A stretch of 64,000 nucleotides of DNA from Deltaproteobacteria bacterium (lineage in GTDB: Bacteria; Desulfobacterota; Deferrisomatia; Deferrisomatales; JACRMM01): the NCBI GenBank assembly GCA_016214985.1, contig JACRMM010000028.1, forward strand, positions 142,327-206,326, given 5' to 3'. Every line of letters starts with the position of its first letter. Within the stretch, counting starts at the first letter, position 1. Positions 1 to 8,755 of the stretch are shown here, one piece after another. The notes under the pieces are model-generated. The model saw only the letters and a list, made by a program, of their open reading frames with translations, was not told the DNA's origin and searched no databases. Position numbers and translations under genes: made by a program.

Positions 1-2319
1 CTGGGCCTGGGCGAGCGCCGGGGCGTCGTTGATGCCGTCGCCGGCCATGGCCACGAAGCGGCCCTCGGCCTGGAGCTCCTTGACCTTCTCGGCCTTGTCC
101 TGAGGCAGCACCTCGGCGCGCACCTCGTCGATCCCGAGCGTCTTCGCCACCGCTTCGGCCGTCGTGCGGCTGTCGCCCGTGAGCATGACGATCCGGATGC
201 CCTCAGCGTGGAGTTGGCGGATCGCCTCGGGAGTGGTCGCCTTGACCGGGTCGGCCACGCCGAGGAGCCCGGCCGGCTTCCCGTCCACGGCCACGAACAT
301 CGCCGTCTGCCCCTCGACCCGCAGGACCTCTGCTCGCTCGAGGAGCGCACCGGGGTCAATGCCCAACTCCCCGAGCAGCTTTCGCGTACCCAGGACCACG
401 GCCCGGCCCCCGACGCTGCCGGTGACGCCCTTGCCGGTGTGGGACTGGAACTCCTCGACCGAGACGAGCGTCGCGCCCCGTTCCTCCACCCCCTTCACGA
501 TGGCCTCCGCCAGGGGGTGCTCGCTCGCCCTCTCCAGGCTTCCGGCGAGGCGAAGGAGCTCCGCCTCTTCGATCCCGCCCGCGGGCTCCACGGACACGAG
601 CTTGGGCTTCCCCTCGGTGAGGGTGCCGGTCTTGTCCACCACCAGGGTGTCGACCTTCCGCAGGTGCTCGATGGCCTCCGCGTTCTTGAAGAGCACCCCG
701 ATCGTCGCGCCCTTGCCCGTGGCCACCATGATCGACATGGGCGTGGCGAGCCCCAGGGCGCAGGGGCAGGCGATGATGAGCACCGCCACCGCGTTGATGA
801 TCGCATGCGCCATGCGCGGATCCGGCCCCACCAGCGCCCAGACGACGAAGGTCACCGCCGCGGCGCCGACGACCACAGGCACGAAATAGCCGGCCACCAC
901 GTCGGCCAGCTTCTGGATGGGCGCGCGGCTTCGCTGGGCCTCGGCCACCATCCGGACAATCTGGCTGAGGAGCGTGTCGGCGCCGACGCGCTGGGCTTCC
1001 ATCACGAGCGAACCGGTCTGGTTCACCGTGGCGCCGGTCACCGCATCACCGGGACCCTTCTCCACCGGCAGCGGCTCCCCGCTGATCATCGACTCGTCGA
1101 TGCTGCTCTTGCCCTCCAGGACCCTCCCATCCACGGGGACCTTCTCCCCCGGCCGGACTCGGAGCTTGTCCCCCGCTTCGACCTCCTCCAGCGGCACGTC
1201 TTCCTCGCTCCCGTCCTCTTGGACTCGCCGGGCGGTCTTGGGCGCGAGCCCCAGGAGCGCCCGGATGGCGGCGCCGGTCTGGCTGCGCGCCCGCAGCTCC
1301 AGCACCTGCCCCAGGAGCACCAGGGCCGTGATGACCGCCGCCGCCTCGAAGTAGACCGCCACCTGGCCCTGGGGTCCCCGGAAGGACGGGGGAAAGAGCC
1401 CGGGGAAGAGCGTGGCCACCACGCTGTACACGTAGGCCACCCCGACGCCCAGGCCGATCAGGGTGAACATGTTGAGGCTGCGGTTGACGAGAGAGGCCCA
1501 GAAGCGCACGAAGAAGGGCCAGCCTCCCCACAGGACCACCGGCGTGGCCAGCCCGAGCTCCACCCAGTTGAGGGTCTCCCGGGACGCCAGGCCCGCGATC
1601 CACCCGGCCACACCCGGAACGTGCTCGCCCATGGCGATCACCAGGACCGGGAGACTCAGGACCACGCTCACCCAGAACCGCCGGGTCATGTCCACCAGCT
1701 CCCCGTTGTCCTCCTCTTCCGCGGCGGCCGTCCGGGGTTCCAGGGCCATTCCGCACTTGGGGCACGAGCCGGGCCGGTCTTGCACCACCTCGGGGTGCAT
1801 GGGGCAGGTGTATTCCGTGCGAGTCGCCGCCAGGGCCGGTGTCTCGGGCTCGAGGGCCATACCGCACTTGGGGCAGGCACCGGGTTTGTCCTGGCGCACC
1901 TCGGGGTGCATGGGGCAGGTGTAGACGCGGGCCCTGACCTTGGCCTCTTCGCGTTTCGGCGGTTTCTCCGGCGCCGCGAGGTAGGTCTCCGGGGAGGTCG
2001 CGAACTTCTCGCGGCAGTGGGCGCTGCAGAAGAAGTAGGTCTCGCCCCCGTGCTCCAGGCGGTGCTCGCTGTCTCTGCCTACCGTCATGCCGCACACCGG
2101 GTCCTTGAAGGGCGCCTCGTCTGATCCGCCCTCCTGGGCCTCGGCCAGATAGGATGGAGGATCCGTCTCGAACTTGTCCCGGCAATGGGGGCTGCAGAAG
2201 AAATAGTCGTTTCCTTCATGGACGACATGAAGGCCGACTGCCTCGTCCACTTCCATCCCGCACACTGGGTCCACCGCATGACCCGCCGAGGCTTTCTTCT
2301 TGTCTTTCGTATGCGGCAT
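1..2319 (-). CDS. copA: Copper-type P1B ATPase with duplicated YHS and heavy-metal-binding N-terminal domains (C-terminus cut by window edge)
   Basis: Predicted to pump Cu+ or Ag+ out of the cytoplasm across the inner membrane using ATP. Start chosen at the ATG at 2319, preceded by GGAGAAGCGCA. In order: two YHS modules (about residues 15-60 and 68-112, each with DPVCGM and a YFFC pair), two heavy-metal-binding modules (about 130-195, each YTCPMHPEV then [10 protein letters not shown]), the membrane domain, the CPC ion motif (ACPCALGL, about residue 518), the phosphorylation motif DKTGT (about 560), and GDGINDAP near the cut end. The 773 residues seen lack roughly the last 60-70 of the family. 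There are no N-terminal HMA domains, which CopA enzymes usually have. It lies 106 bp downstream of a Met-rich periplasmic protein on the same strand, so the two are probably co-transcribed. The family is clear; metal specificity is inferred from CPC and from the neighbouring CopA/CopB and Cus genes. Confidence 0.93.
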   Translation of the reverse strand, partial: MPHTKDKKKASAGHAVDPVCGMEVDEAVGLHVVHEGNDYFFCSPHCRDKFETDPPSYLAEAQEGGSDEAPFKDPVCGMTVGRDSEHRLEHGGETYFFCSAHCREKFATSPETYLAAPEKPPKREEAKVRARVYTCPMHPEVRQDKPGACPKCGMALEPETPALAATRTEYTCPMHPEVVQDRPGSCPKCGMALEPRTAAAEEEDNGELVDMTRRFWVSVVLSLPVLVIAMGEHVPGVAGWIAGLASRETLNWVELGLATPVVLWGGWPFFVRFWASLVNRSLNMFTLIGLGVGVAYVYSVVATLFPGLFPPSFRGPQGQVAVYFEAAAVITALVLLGQVLELRARSQTGAAIRALLGLAPKTARRVQEDGSEEDVPLEEVEAGDKLRVRPGEKVPVDGRVLEGKSSIDESMISGEPLPVEKGPGDAVTGATVNQTGSLVMEAQRVGADTLLSQIVRMVAEAQRSRAPIQKLADVVAGYFVPVVVGAAAVTFVVWALVGPDPRMAHAIINAVAVLIIACPCALGLATPMSIMVATGKGATIGVLFKNAEAIEHLRKVDTLVVDKTGTLTEGKPKLVSVEPAGGIEEAELLRLAGSLERASEHPLAEAIVKGVEERGATLVSVEEFQSHTGKGVTGSVGGRAVVLGTRKLLGELGIDPGALLERAEVLRVEGQTAMFVAVDGKPAGLLGVADPVKATTPEAIRQLHAEGIRIVMLTGDSRTTAEAVAKTLGIDEVRAEVLPQDKAEKVKELQAEGRFVAMAGDGINDAPALAQAQ

Positions 2320-2425
2320 TGCGCTTCTCCTACTGGCGTCTCGTACACACGTATGGACTCTCCAGGGGCCGGCCGGGAGCCCCGACACGTTGCTCAGCCA
2401 AGAAACAACCACCGTCGGCGTGAGG

Positions 2426-3037
2426 TTACTTCTTCTCCTGGAAGAACTTCTCCGCCTCACCAGGGTTCCCCGGGTGATGCTCGCTGTGCCCGCCTCCTCC
2501 GCCCGGCGCTCCCTGCTGCATCATCATGCCCGAGCCACCCTTCATCATCCCTTCCTTCATCATGTCCTGCCCGCCCATCATCCCTTTCTGCCGCTCCTGG
2601 AGGGCTTTTCACTGGTCATTCGACAACATCGATGCCAGGTGTTGCAGGAACGCCAGGTGGGCCGAGTGCAGCTCACCCTCCTTTTGCGACATCTCGCCGA
2701 CGATCTTCTCCGCCGTCGGGAGCGCGAACGCCCGATTCTCCAAGAGATGCGCCAGCTCCAACTTCAATACCTGGAGGTCGGCCGTCCCTCGGATCGTCTT
2801 CTTTCGAAGCTCGAACCGCTTCTCTTCCAGCGACTTCTGGGCATCCGGGGAGAGGCCGAGATTGCCCAAGTCAGCCGAGCACGCGCCCGCGAAGCCGGGA
2901 CCCACCATCTCGGCCATGGGGCCACCCATCATGCCGTGCCCTTCGCCCATCATGCCGCCCATCATCTGGGCCCCCGCAGTTCCTGACGCCAGAAACAGGG
3001 CCGACAATACGGCAAACACTCCGGTCTTCGTCTTCAT
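2426..3037 (-). CDS. Spy/CpxP-like Met-rich periplasmic metal-sensor/chaperone protein with an in-frame TGA (codon 143)
   Basis: The ATG at 3037 follows GGAAAGGAGAGCGATC. The product has a signal peptide ([20 protein letters not shown]...), a Met/Gly/His-rich stretch, and a helical Spy/CpxP-like core ([20 protein letters not shown]). This family binds unfolded periplasmic proteins or metals under envelope and metal stress. The frame meets TGA at 2609-2611 right after ...ASMLSNDQ. It then continues without a stop for 60 codons ([17 protein letters not shown]..., Met/Gly/His-rich) to TAA at 2426. Relatives usually read L-x-x-[ED]-Q-[RK]-K-x-L here, so the TGA sits where Arg or Lys is expected. 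Possible readings are a CGA-to-TGA nonsense mutation, a sequencing error, or selenocysteine. The hairpin after this TGA is weak, unlike at the two selenoproteins nearby. Coordinates cover the full frame; if TGA terminates, the gene ends at 2609. It is likely in one operon with the downstream P-type ATPase. Confidence 0.7.
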
Positions 3038-3835
3038 GATCGCTCTCCTTTCCCCATGTTTCTTCACGCTATCCTGTCCCTGAGGTTCAGCAAGTTCCAT
3101 TCCACGAGCCTTCATGCCGCCCCAAGGGGATGGAGCCCCGCCGACACGAACCCGCCCCTCGTCGCGCCCGGCGCCGCCAGAGAAAGACCGTGATCCCCGG
3201 GCGCGTCCTCTCCTCGGCCAGGTCCTGGAGCGGTCTCGTTGAGGAGGATCCGCTGACCATGCCTCCGCCAGCTCTTCGAGGCGCCTCCGTTCCACGCTTC
3301 CGGTTCTTGCTCACAGCTCCTCGCGGCGCGGCGTTGCGCGGGAACGGAAGGGCTTCGCTGTCGCCGGTTCTCCAGTGCTGCAGAAAATTCCACACTTCAC
3401 TGCCCCGGCCACGAAGGCTCCTTCGTCCCCGTCGTCACCGAGTCTCGCCGCCGGGCGTCAACCGAGAGCGCCCGCAGCTCCACGGCATGTCCTTTGCTCC
3501 AAGAAGTTCCCATCGTCCCCGTACCGGAAAGCTCGTCAAGCGAACGATACGATGGGCCGAGGTCATGGACCGGCCGTCGTCACTTGCACGCGGGTCTGGA
3601 TGGTCCCCCCGCCTCGGCGGCCCCAACGTCGCCGAGGAGCACGCGGGGGGCCTATCGTGAACAAGCGACCAGCCGCGACGACCCCGCAGCGAGCGGTGCC
3701 GCGCGCGATCGAGCGTGCCAACCAGAGCCTGCCTTCCCCGCCCAAACCGGAACGGAGAGAGGTGCGGTTCCTTGCTCCTGAACCCTGAAGACCATGGCGT
3801 CCACCCCTTTCGGGGCGGCGCCGTAGGAAGCGATC
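3038..3835. other. Non-coding stretch between divergent genes
   Basis: I see no convincing gene in these 800 bases; the open frames here are arginine/proline-rich and match no family I recognise. It must hold the promoters of the Spy-like gene (leftwards) and the GrdB-like gene (rightwards), but I could not pick a clear -35/-10 pair. Confidence 0.5.
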
Positions 3836-4696
3836 ATGGACCTTTCCCGCGTCAAGAATCGAATGCTGGCGACGGTGTTCACCGCTTTCCCGTCCCTGGC
3901 CGCCCGCTGGGCCAAACGCCTGGAACAGGACATGGATCGGATCCCCTGGGCCGAGCCGATCAAGCCCCTTCACTTGGCGACCCTCGCGCTCGTCACGACC
4001 GGGGGGGTGCACCGGTGCGAGGATGCACCCTTCGACATGAAAGATCCGGACGGCGATCCGAGCTTCCGTGAGGTGCCGGTGAACACCGGCCGAGAGCAGT
4101 TGGAGATCACGCACGATTACTACGACCACGCCCACGCTCGTGAGGACATCAACCTGGTCTTCCCGGTGGATCGGCTCCGCACGCTCGACACGCATGACGC
4201 CGTCGGAAGGGTGCATCCCGTGGCGTACAGCTTCATGGGCCACATCGACGGCCGCCACCTGAAGACCCTCCGGCAGAAGGGCGCCCGAGCGGTCGCCTCC
4301 AGGCTGCGGGAGGCCGGTGTGGATTACGCCCTGCTCGTCCCCGCCTGAGGGATCTGCAATCGGTCCGTGGGACTGATCGCCCGAGAGATCGAAAGGGCAG
4401 GTATTCCGACGGTGGCGATCTCCATCGTTCGGGAGATCACCCAGAAGACCCCGCCGCCTCGCGCCCTGTACGTTCGGTTCCCCTTCGGCCACGCGCTCGG
4501 GGAAAGGGGCGACGAGAACCGTCACCTGGACGTTTTGTACCGGGCACTGCGCCTGCTGTTCGAAGCACGGGAACCCGGCGAGATCCGGGAGGCCCCACTG
4601 CGCTGGAAGCGCGACGTGTCACCCGCTCCCGACTGGGAGGCGTGGCGGGCCCTCGGCCCCAGGAATGCGCCAAGGGAAGAGCGAAAAGCGTCCTGA
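3836..4696 (+). CDS. GrdB-like selenoprotein (glycine/sarcosine/betaine reductase selenoprotein B family), Sec at residue 171
   Basis: One gene that ordinary ORF calling splits at TGA 4346-4348. The ATG at 3836 follows GTAGGAAGCGATC. The first 170 residues (MDLSRVKNRMLATVF...DYALLVPA) run directly through TGA into GICNRSVGLIAREIERAG, giving the motif VPA-U-GIC-N. Short proteins of this family typically carry a U/C-P-x-C-H-R-T-V-G-L-I-A-R-E-I-E segment here, so both halves are needed. Sec171 and Cys174 form a UxxC redox pair. The length is 286 residues against about 430 for true GrdB, so it belongs to the short family whose substrate is unknown; glycine reduction should not be assumed. The region GVHRCEDAPFDMKDPDGD and the following acidic/His segment are typical of the family. 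It stands alone between metal-resistance genes; the next gene is convergent. The Sec call is strong because of the family motif, the hairpin, and selD 6 kb away. Confidence 0.9.
4356..4380 (+). promoter_or_regulatory. Candidate bacterial SECIS hairpin of the GrdB-like gene
   Basis: Seven bases after the UGA an 11-bp stem (4356-4366 with 4370-4380, one A-C mismatch and one G-U pair) closes on the loop GTG. The apex is about 19-21 nt after the UGA, the distance expected for SelB binding in bacteria. It lies within the coding frame, as bacterial SECIS elements do. Confidence 0.65.
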
Positions 4697-4705
4697 AGCG
4701 CGGAA

Positions 4706-5473
4706 TCAAAACCACAGCCGCACCCCGCCCACCACCGAGAAGGTCGCCACGTCCTCCCCCTCTGCCCGGGCCAAGTCCGCGGCGCCCCCGAGTGTCCGCG
4801 CCCAGGAGGCCCCAACGTAAGGGGCGAGCTCGCGCCGAAGCTCGTAGCGCAGGCGAAGCCCCAGGCCCACTGCGTTGAATCCCCTCCCCACGCCGAACTC
4901 CTCCACCTCCTGCACGGCGAGCTCGGTCTCGAAGCGCGGCTGGAGGATCAGGCGTTGGGTAAGCAGCAGCTCGTACTCCAGCTCCAGGTCAGCCGACACG
5001 TCTCCCTTGTCGCTGACCCGCAGGTTCGCGTCCACCTCGAACCCGTACGGCGCGAGGCCCTGGAGTCCGACGACAGCCCAGAACCGTTCGCGGGCCGGGC
5101 CGGCGCCGTACCGCCTCTGGTAGCCGAGCCCCGCCTGGAGGTCCCAGAACGGCGCGATCAGCCGCCCATACTCGACGTCGATGCGCTCGATCTCGCCCGT
5201 CCCCCCTGTGCGGTGCTCTCCCTCGGTCTCGAGCCAAAGGCGATTGACGTCGCCGCCGTACCAGGCCAGGACATCCCAGCGAAGGGCGTCCGGCGCGTCG
5301 GTGTGCTGGTACTCGAGCTGGTCGAACAGCACGAAGGCGTGGGGTTTCGAGTCCAGCACCGGTTCCGTCCACCCGACGGGGGCGCCGCTCAGGGTCGTCC
5401 CTGCGGCCTGCGCCGTCACGGCCGACAGGAAGACCAGGGACGCCGCGGAACAGAGTCTCTGCGCGCCGTTCAT
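4706..5473 (-). CDS. copB: CopB/PcoB-type outer-membrane copper resistance protein
   Basis: 255 residues, near the C-terminal beta-barrel length of CopB/PcoB. The signal peptide (MNGAQRLCSAASLVFLSAVTAQA) is followed by the conserved start of the barrel (VLFDQLEYQHTDAPDALRWD), then WLETEGEHRTGG, RLIAPFWDLQAGLGYQ and an aromatic C-terminus GGVRLWF, as in outer-membrane proteins. The Met/His-rich linker found at the N-terminus of many CopB proteins is absent. The ATG overlaps the TGA of the upstream multicopper oxidase (ATGA, 5470-5473), so the pair is translationally coupled. It probably binds or exports copper at the outer membrane together with the oxidase. Confidence 0.9.
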   Translation of the reverse strand: MNGAQRLCSAASLVFLSAVTAQAAGTTLSGAPVGWTEPVLDSKPHAFVLFDQLEYQHTDAPDALRWDVLAWYGGDVNRLWLETEGEHRTGGTGEIERIDVEYGRLIAPFWDLQAGLGYQRRYGAGPARERFWAVVGLQGLAPYGFEVDANLRVSDKGDVSADLELEYELLLTQRLILQPRFETELAVQEVEEFGVGRGFNAVGLGLRLRYELRRELAPYVGASWARTLGGAADLARAEGEDVATFSVVGGVRLWF

Positions 5474-7293
5474 GCGTCCGCTCCTGCTCCGCTCGCGACT
5501 CGGACCACACGGAACATGCCCATCTCCATGTGGTAGAGAAGGTGGCAGTGGAAGGCCCAGCGGCCCGGGGCATCCGCTGAGATCAGCACCGAAAGGCGCT
5601 CGGCGGGCTTCACGCTGACGGTGTGTTTGCGGGGGATGCGTTCGCCGTGTCCGTTCTCGAGCTCCATCCACATCCCGTGCAGGTGGATGGGGTGCTCCAT
5701 CATGGTGTCGTTGACCAGGGTGAGCCGCAGACGCTCTCCGAGGCGAAAGGGGATCGGCTCGGCCTCGGAGAATTTCTTGCCGTCGAAGCCCCACACGTAG
5801 CGCTCCATGTTGCCGGTCAGGTGCAGCTCCACCTCGCGCTCCGGGGGACGGGGGTCGAAGTCCGCGGCGCGGCGGCGCAGGTCGGTGTAAACGAGCACCC
5901 GGTGGCCGGCGTTCTCCAGGCCGGTGCCGGGCTCTCCGAGCCGGTTTCGCTGCACCCACGCCACGGAAACGTTCCCGGGACCGTGGGTGTCCGGGCCGTG
6001 CCGCGCCACCACCGGCCCAGCCTCCTGCTTCATGCTATCGGCGCCATCCATCGGCATGTGCGCCATGCCCGGCATCCCGCCCGATCCGTGATCCATGCCG
6101 GCCATGCCCCCGAGCCCGGCTTTCGTCGTCTCCATGCCGGGCAGGGCCATGTCCCCCATGTCCATGCCCATGTCGATCATGGTGCGAAGCGGCCGCTCGC
6201 GCCGGTCGGGCACCGGCGCGGTCATCCCCGGCCGAGGGGCGAGGGTCCCGCAACCGTAGCCGCTTCGGTCCATGGCCTCGGCGAAAACGACGTAAGCACG
6301 GTCCTCCTGGGGCCGGACCACAACGTCGTAGGTCTCGGCCACTGCGATCTGGAGCTCGTCGGTCTCCACCGGCTTCACGTCCTGGCCGTCGGCCTGGACC
6401 ACGGTCATGGGCAATCCCGGGATGCGCACGTTGAAGTAGCTCATGGTGGCCGCATTGATGAACCGGAGCCGCACCCGCTCGCCCGGTGCGAAGAGACCGG
6501 TCCAGCTCGCCTCGGGTGCCCGGCCGTTCACGAGGTAGGTGTAGGCGTAACCCGTGACGTCGGCGATGTCGGTGGGGCTCATGCGCATGCGGCCCCAGTC
6601 CAGGCGATCCCGGAACGCGGCACCCCAGCCGCCGGAGGCCCCGTCCCGGAACAGCTCGGCCAGGGTTCGTTGCTGGAAGTTGTAGTAGTCGCTCTTCTTC
6701 TTGAGCCTGGCCAGGACCCGGTACGGGTTCGCGAAGGTCCAGTCCGAGAGCACCACCACGTGCTCCCGGTCGTAGGAGACCGGGTCCGGCCCGGCCGGGT
6801 CGATCACCAGCGGCCCGTAGTGGCCGAGCTGCTCCTGGAGGCCCGTGTGGCTGTGGTACCAGTAGGTGCCGCTCTGCCGGATCCGGAACCGGTAGGTAAA
6901 CGTCTCCCCCGGCCGGATGCCCGGATAGCTCACGCCGGGCACCCCGTCCATCTCGAACGGCACCAGGATGCCGTGCCAGTGCACGGAGGTGTCCTCGTCG
7001 AGCTCGTTGTGGACCCGGATGGTCGCGTCCTCTCCCTCCCTGAGCCGCACCAGGGGGCCCGGCACCGTGCCGTTCACCGCGAGGACCCGGCCGGTGCGGC
7101 CGCCGAAGTCCAGATTCTGCCGGCGCACCCAGAGGTCGATGGGCTCCCCCGGTGTCCGCGCCGCCAGGTCGCCGGCCAGGCCATAGGGCTCCCGCGCCCA
7201 CGCAGGAAGCAGGCCGGCCAGGGTCGCCGCGACCCCGATTCCGGTCGAGTATCCCAGGAACTGTCGGCGGGTGATGGGGTCTTTCTGGTCCAT
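5470..7293 (-). CDS. copA: CopA/PcoA-type periplasmic multicopper oxidase (TAT-exported)
   Basis: 607 residues from the ATG at 7293, preceded by GGAGAAAAATAGA; an ATG five codons earlier (7308) is possible. The N-terminus has a twin-arginine signal (ITRRQFLGYSTG), so it is exported folded. Four copper-binding His clusters are visible: SVHWHG and YWYHSHTGLQEQ in the first cupredoxin domain, HPIHLHGMW and WAFHCHLLYHMEMGMF at the C-terminus. Between them lies a Met/His-rich segment (about residues 380-440, with MDMGDM, MAGMDHG, MAHMPMDG) like the copper-loading regions of CopA/PcoA. It oxidises Cu+ to Cu2+ and sequesters copper in the periplasm. It overlaps copB by 4 bp, making the classical copAB pair. 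It should not be confused with the P-type ATPase of the same name at the left edge. Confidence 0.95.
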   Translation of the reverse strand: MDQKDPITRRQFLGYSTGIGVAATLAGLLPAWAREPYGLAGDLAARTPGEPIDLWVRRQNLDFGGRTGRVLAVNGTVPGPLVRLREGEDATIRVHNELDEDTSVHWHGILVPFEMDGVPGVSYPGIRPGETFTYRFRIRQSGTYWYHSHTGLQEQLGHYGPLVIDPAGPDPVSYDREHVVVLSDWTFANPYRVLARLKKKSDYYNFQQRTLAELFRDGASGGWGAAFRDRLDWGRMRMSPTDIADVTGYAYTYLVNGRAPEASWTGLFAPGERVRLRFINAATMSYFNVRIPGLPMTVVQADGQDVKPVETDELQIAVAETYDVVVRPQEDRAYVVFAEAMDRSGYGCGTLAPRPGMTAPVPDRRERPLRTMIDMGMDMGDMALPGMETTKAGLGGMAGMDHGSGGMPGMAHMPMDGADSMKQEAGPVVARHGPDTHGPGNVSVAWVQRNRLGEPGTGLENAGHRVLVYTDLRRRAADFDPRPPEREVELHLTGNMERYVWGFDGKKFSEAEPIPFRLGERLRLTLVNDTMMEHPIHLHGMWMELENGHGERIPRKHTVSVKPAERLSVLISADAPGRWAFHCHLLYHMEMGMFRVVRVASGAGADA

Positions 7294-7479
7294 TCTATTT
7301 TTCTCCATCGCCGGTCGGGGACTTCCGTGGGTCCAAGCCTTTGGGATGGAACCGGTTCGCACGCACGCAGGCAAGGTCTCGACGATCGTTCTGGCGTGGC
7401 ACCAAGCCCGGAACTGTGCAGGTCTCGCAGTGGACGGCGGGTCGATTGTCGTTCAAGTCGACGAATCGTCAAGCCTTCC

Positions 7480-7650
7480 TCCCTGTAGGACAGCTCGTCG
7501 TAACGGAGTCTCTCGGCGTAGGACGTCGAGGTGAGCTACCGGGAGAAGGAGGCCGTAATCGCCTTCGACTTCGACCGGGTGACCCCCGAGGCCATGGTCG
7601 ACGCGGCCCGCCGAGCCGGCTTTCGGGCCACGGTCGCCGAGACCTCGAAG
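7480..7650 (+). pseudogene. Decayed MerP/HMA-type metal-binding domain
   Basis: A C-terminal half of an HMA domain is readable from 7522 (DVEVSYREKEAVIAFDFDR then [18 protein letters not shown]), much like MerP or the HMA repeats of metal ATPases. Upstream, the expected CxxC loop and first helix are broken over different frames: SLPPC in one, GQLVVTESLGV in another, with stop codons at 7486, 7501 and 7519. This fits a small metal-binding gene destroyed by at least two frameshifts. The rest of 7294-7960 shows no gene I can support. Confidence 0.4.
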
Positions 7651-7960
7651 AGTCACTGCCAGGAAGGATGTGATCGCACGCAACCGCTGCGCCGAGGGCT
7701 CTGCGCCGGCAAGAGGCACCGCACATTTCAGCCACAGGGCTGCTCGCCTCGGACGCCCAGCCGCGTGCGGTGGGTTGCCGCGCGGGAGTGCGTCGGCCGT
7801 GGACCGCGCGCAAGGGATTGTCCCCGGAGCTCCTTGCAGCGGAACTTCACCAGCACGGTTTGTTGCGGGGAGCGACGAGGCGTGCGGCGGAGATGTGAGA
7901 TGTCAAGAAGGAGATGGTCGGTTTGGCCCGAGAATCCCGACGTCGACGTTGCGCACCGAT

Positions 7961-8755
7961 CTATGGAACCGGCCGGGTGAACGGCATCGCCAATAGGCGC
8001 CCAAGGCCCAGCGTCTCCAGGTCCGGGTAGGCCCCCATCCCGATTCGGATCCCGCTTTGGTTCACGCCGGTCAGCAGAGTCCCCAGAAACCGGTCCCACA
8101 CGGAAAATATCGTCCCGTAGTTGGTGTTGCGCTCCCGGATCACCACCGAGTGGTGGATCCGGTGCATGGAGGGGGGAACGAAGAAGGCCCAGAAAGCCCG
8201 CTCGAACCAGCCAGGAACGCGGACCACGCTGTGCTGGAACTGGGCGCACAGGACCAGGAGGAGCTCGAAGACCACGAGCTCCACGAGTCTGAGCCCCAGG
8301 AAGAACACCAGGGCGATCTTGAGCGCGGCCGAGATCGAGAGCTCCCCAATATGAAAGCGCGTCGCGGTGGACACGTCCATATTGAGGTCGCTGTGGTGTA
8401 CCCGATGGAAACGCCACAACAGGGGCATCTCGTGGTTGAGCAGGTGCCACACATAGAGCATGAAGTCCATGAACGCCACCGCCGTAACCAGTCGAACCCA
8501 CTCGGGAGGATCGAGCAGAGCCAGGACGCCCACTCGATGTTCGGCAACGTAGGCCGTCGTTCCCAGGAGGGCGGTGCTGAAGGCCAGATTCATCAAGAGC
8601 CCGTTGAACGCTGTCAAAGACAGGTTGGTGACCCATCGTCCGGGTTTCGATACCGTGCTCGGCCGGTAGGGGGCCAGCAGCTCGAAGACCAGGAACGCCC
8701 CAAACCCGCCCCACACGAACGCGAACCGCAGCAGCCCGGCCGTCTCTACCGTCAT
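7961..8755 (-). CDS. Sterol desaturase / fatty-acid hydroxylase family membrane protein
   Basis: 264 residues with about five hydrophobic segments and the His clusters of the di-iron membrane hydroxylases: HLLNHEMPLLWRFHRVHHSD, a central FQHS, and MHRIHHS. These residues bind two irons that oxidise a lipid C-H bond. The substrate is unknown; bacterial members act on fatty acids, carotenoids or hopanoid-like lipids. The ATG at 8755 overlaps the TGA of the LysR gene upstream (ATGA), so the two are co-translated, and the regulator may control this gene as well as the divergent transporter. Motifs make the family certain; the reaction is not determined. Confidence 0.85.
   Translation of the reverse strand: MTVETAGLLRFAFVWGGFGAFLVFELLAPYRPSTVSKPGRWVTNLSLTAFNGLLMNLAFSTALLGTTAYVAEHRVGVLALLDPPEWVRLVTAVAFMDFMLYVWHLLNHEMPLLWRFHRVHHSDLNMDVSTATRFHIGELSISAALKIALVFFLGLRLVELVVFELLLVLCAQFQHSVVRVPGWFERAFWAFFVPPSMHRIHHSVVIRERNTNYGTIFSVWDRFLGTLLTGVNQSGIRIGMGAYPDLETLGLGRLLAMPFTRPVP

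Noticed and set aside
208..2124. Very long plus-strand frame opposite the P-type ATPase
   Set aside because: It is the shadow of the ATPase on the other strand; the sequence is His/Arg/Pro-rich without domains, as high-GC antisense frames are.
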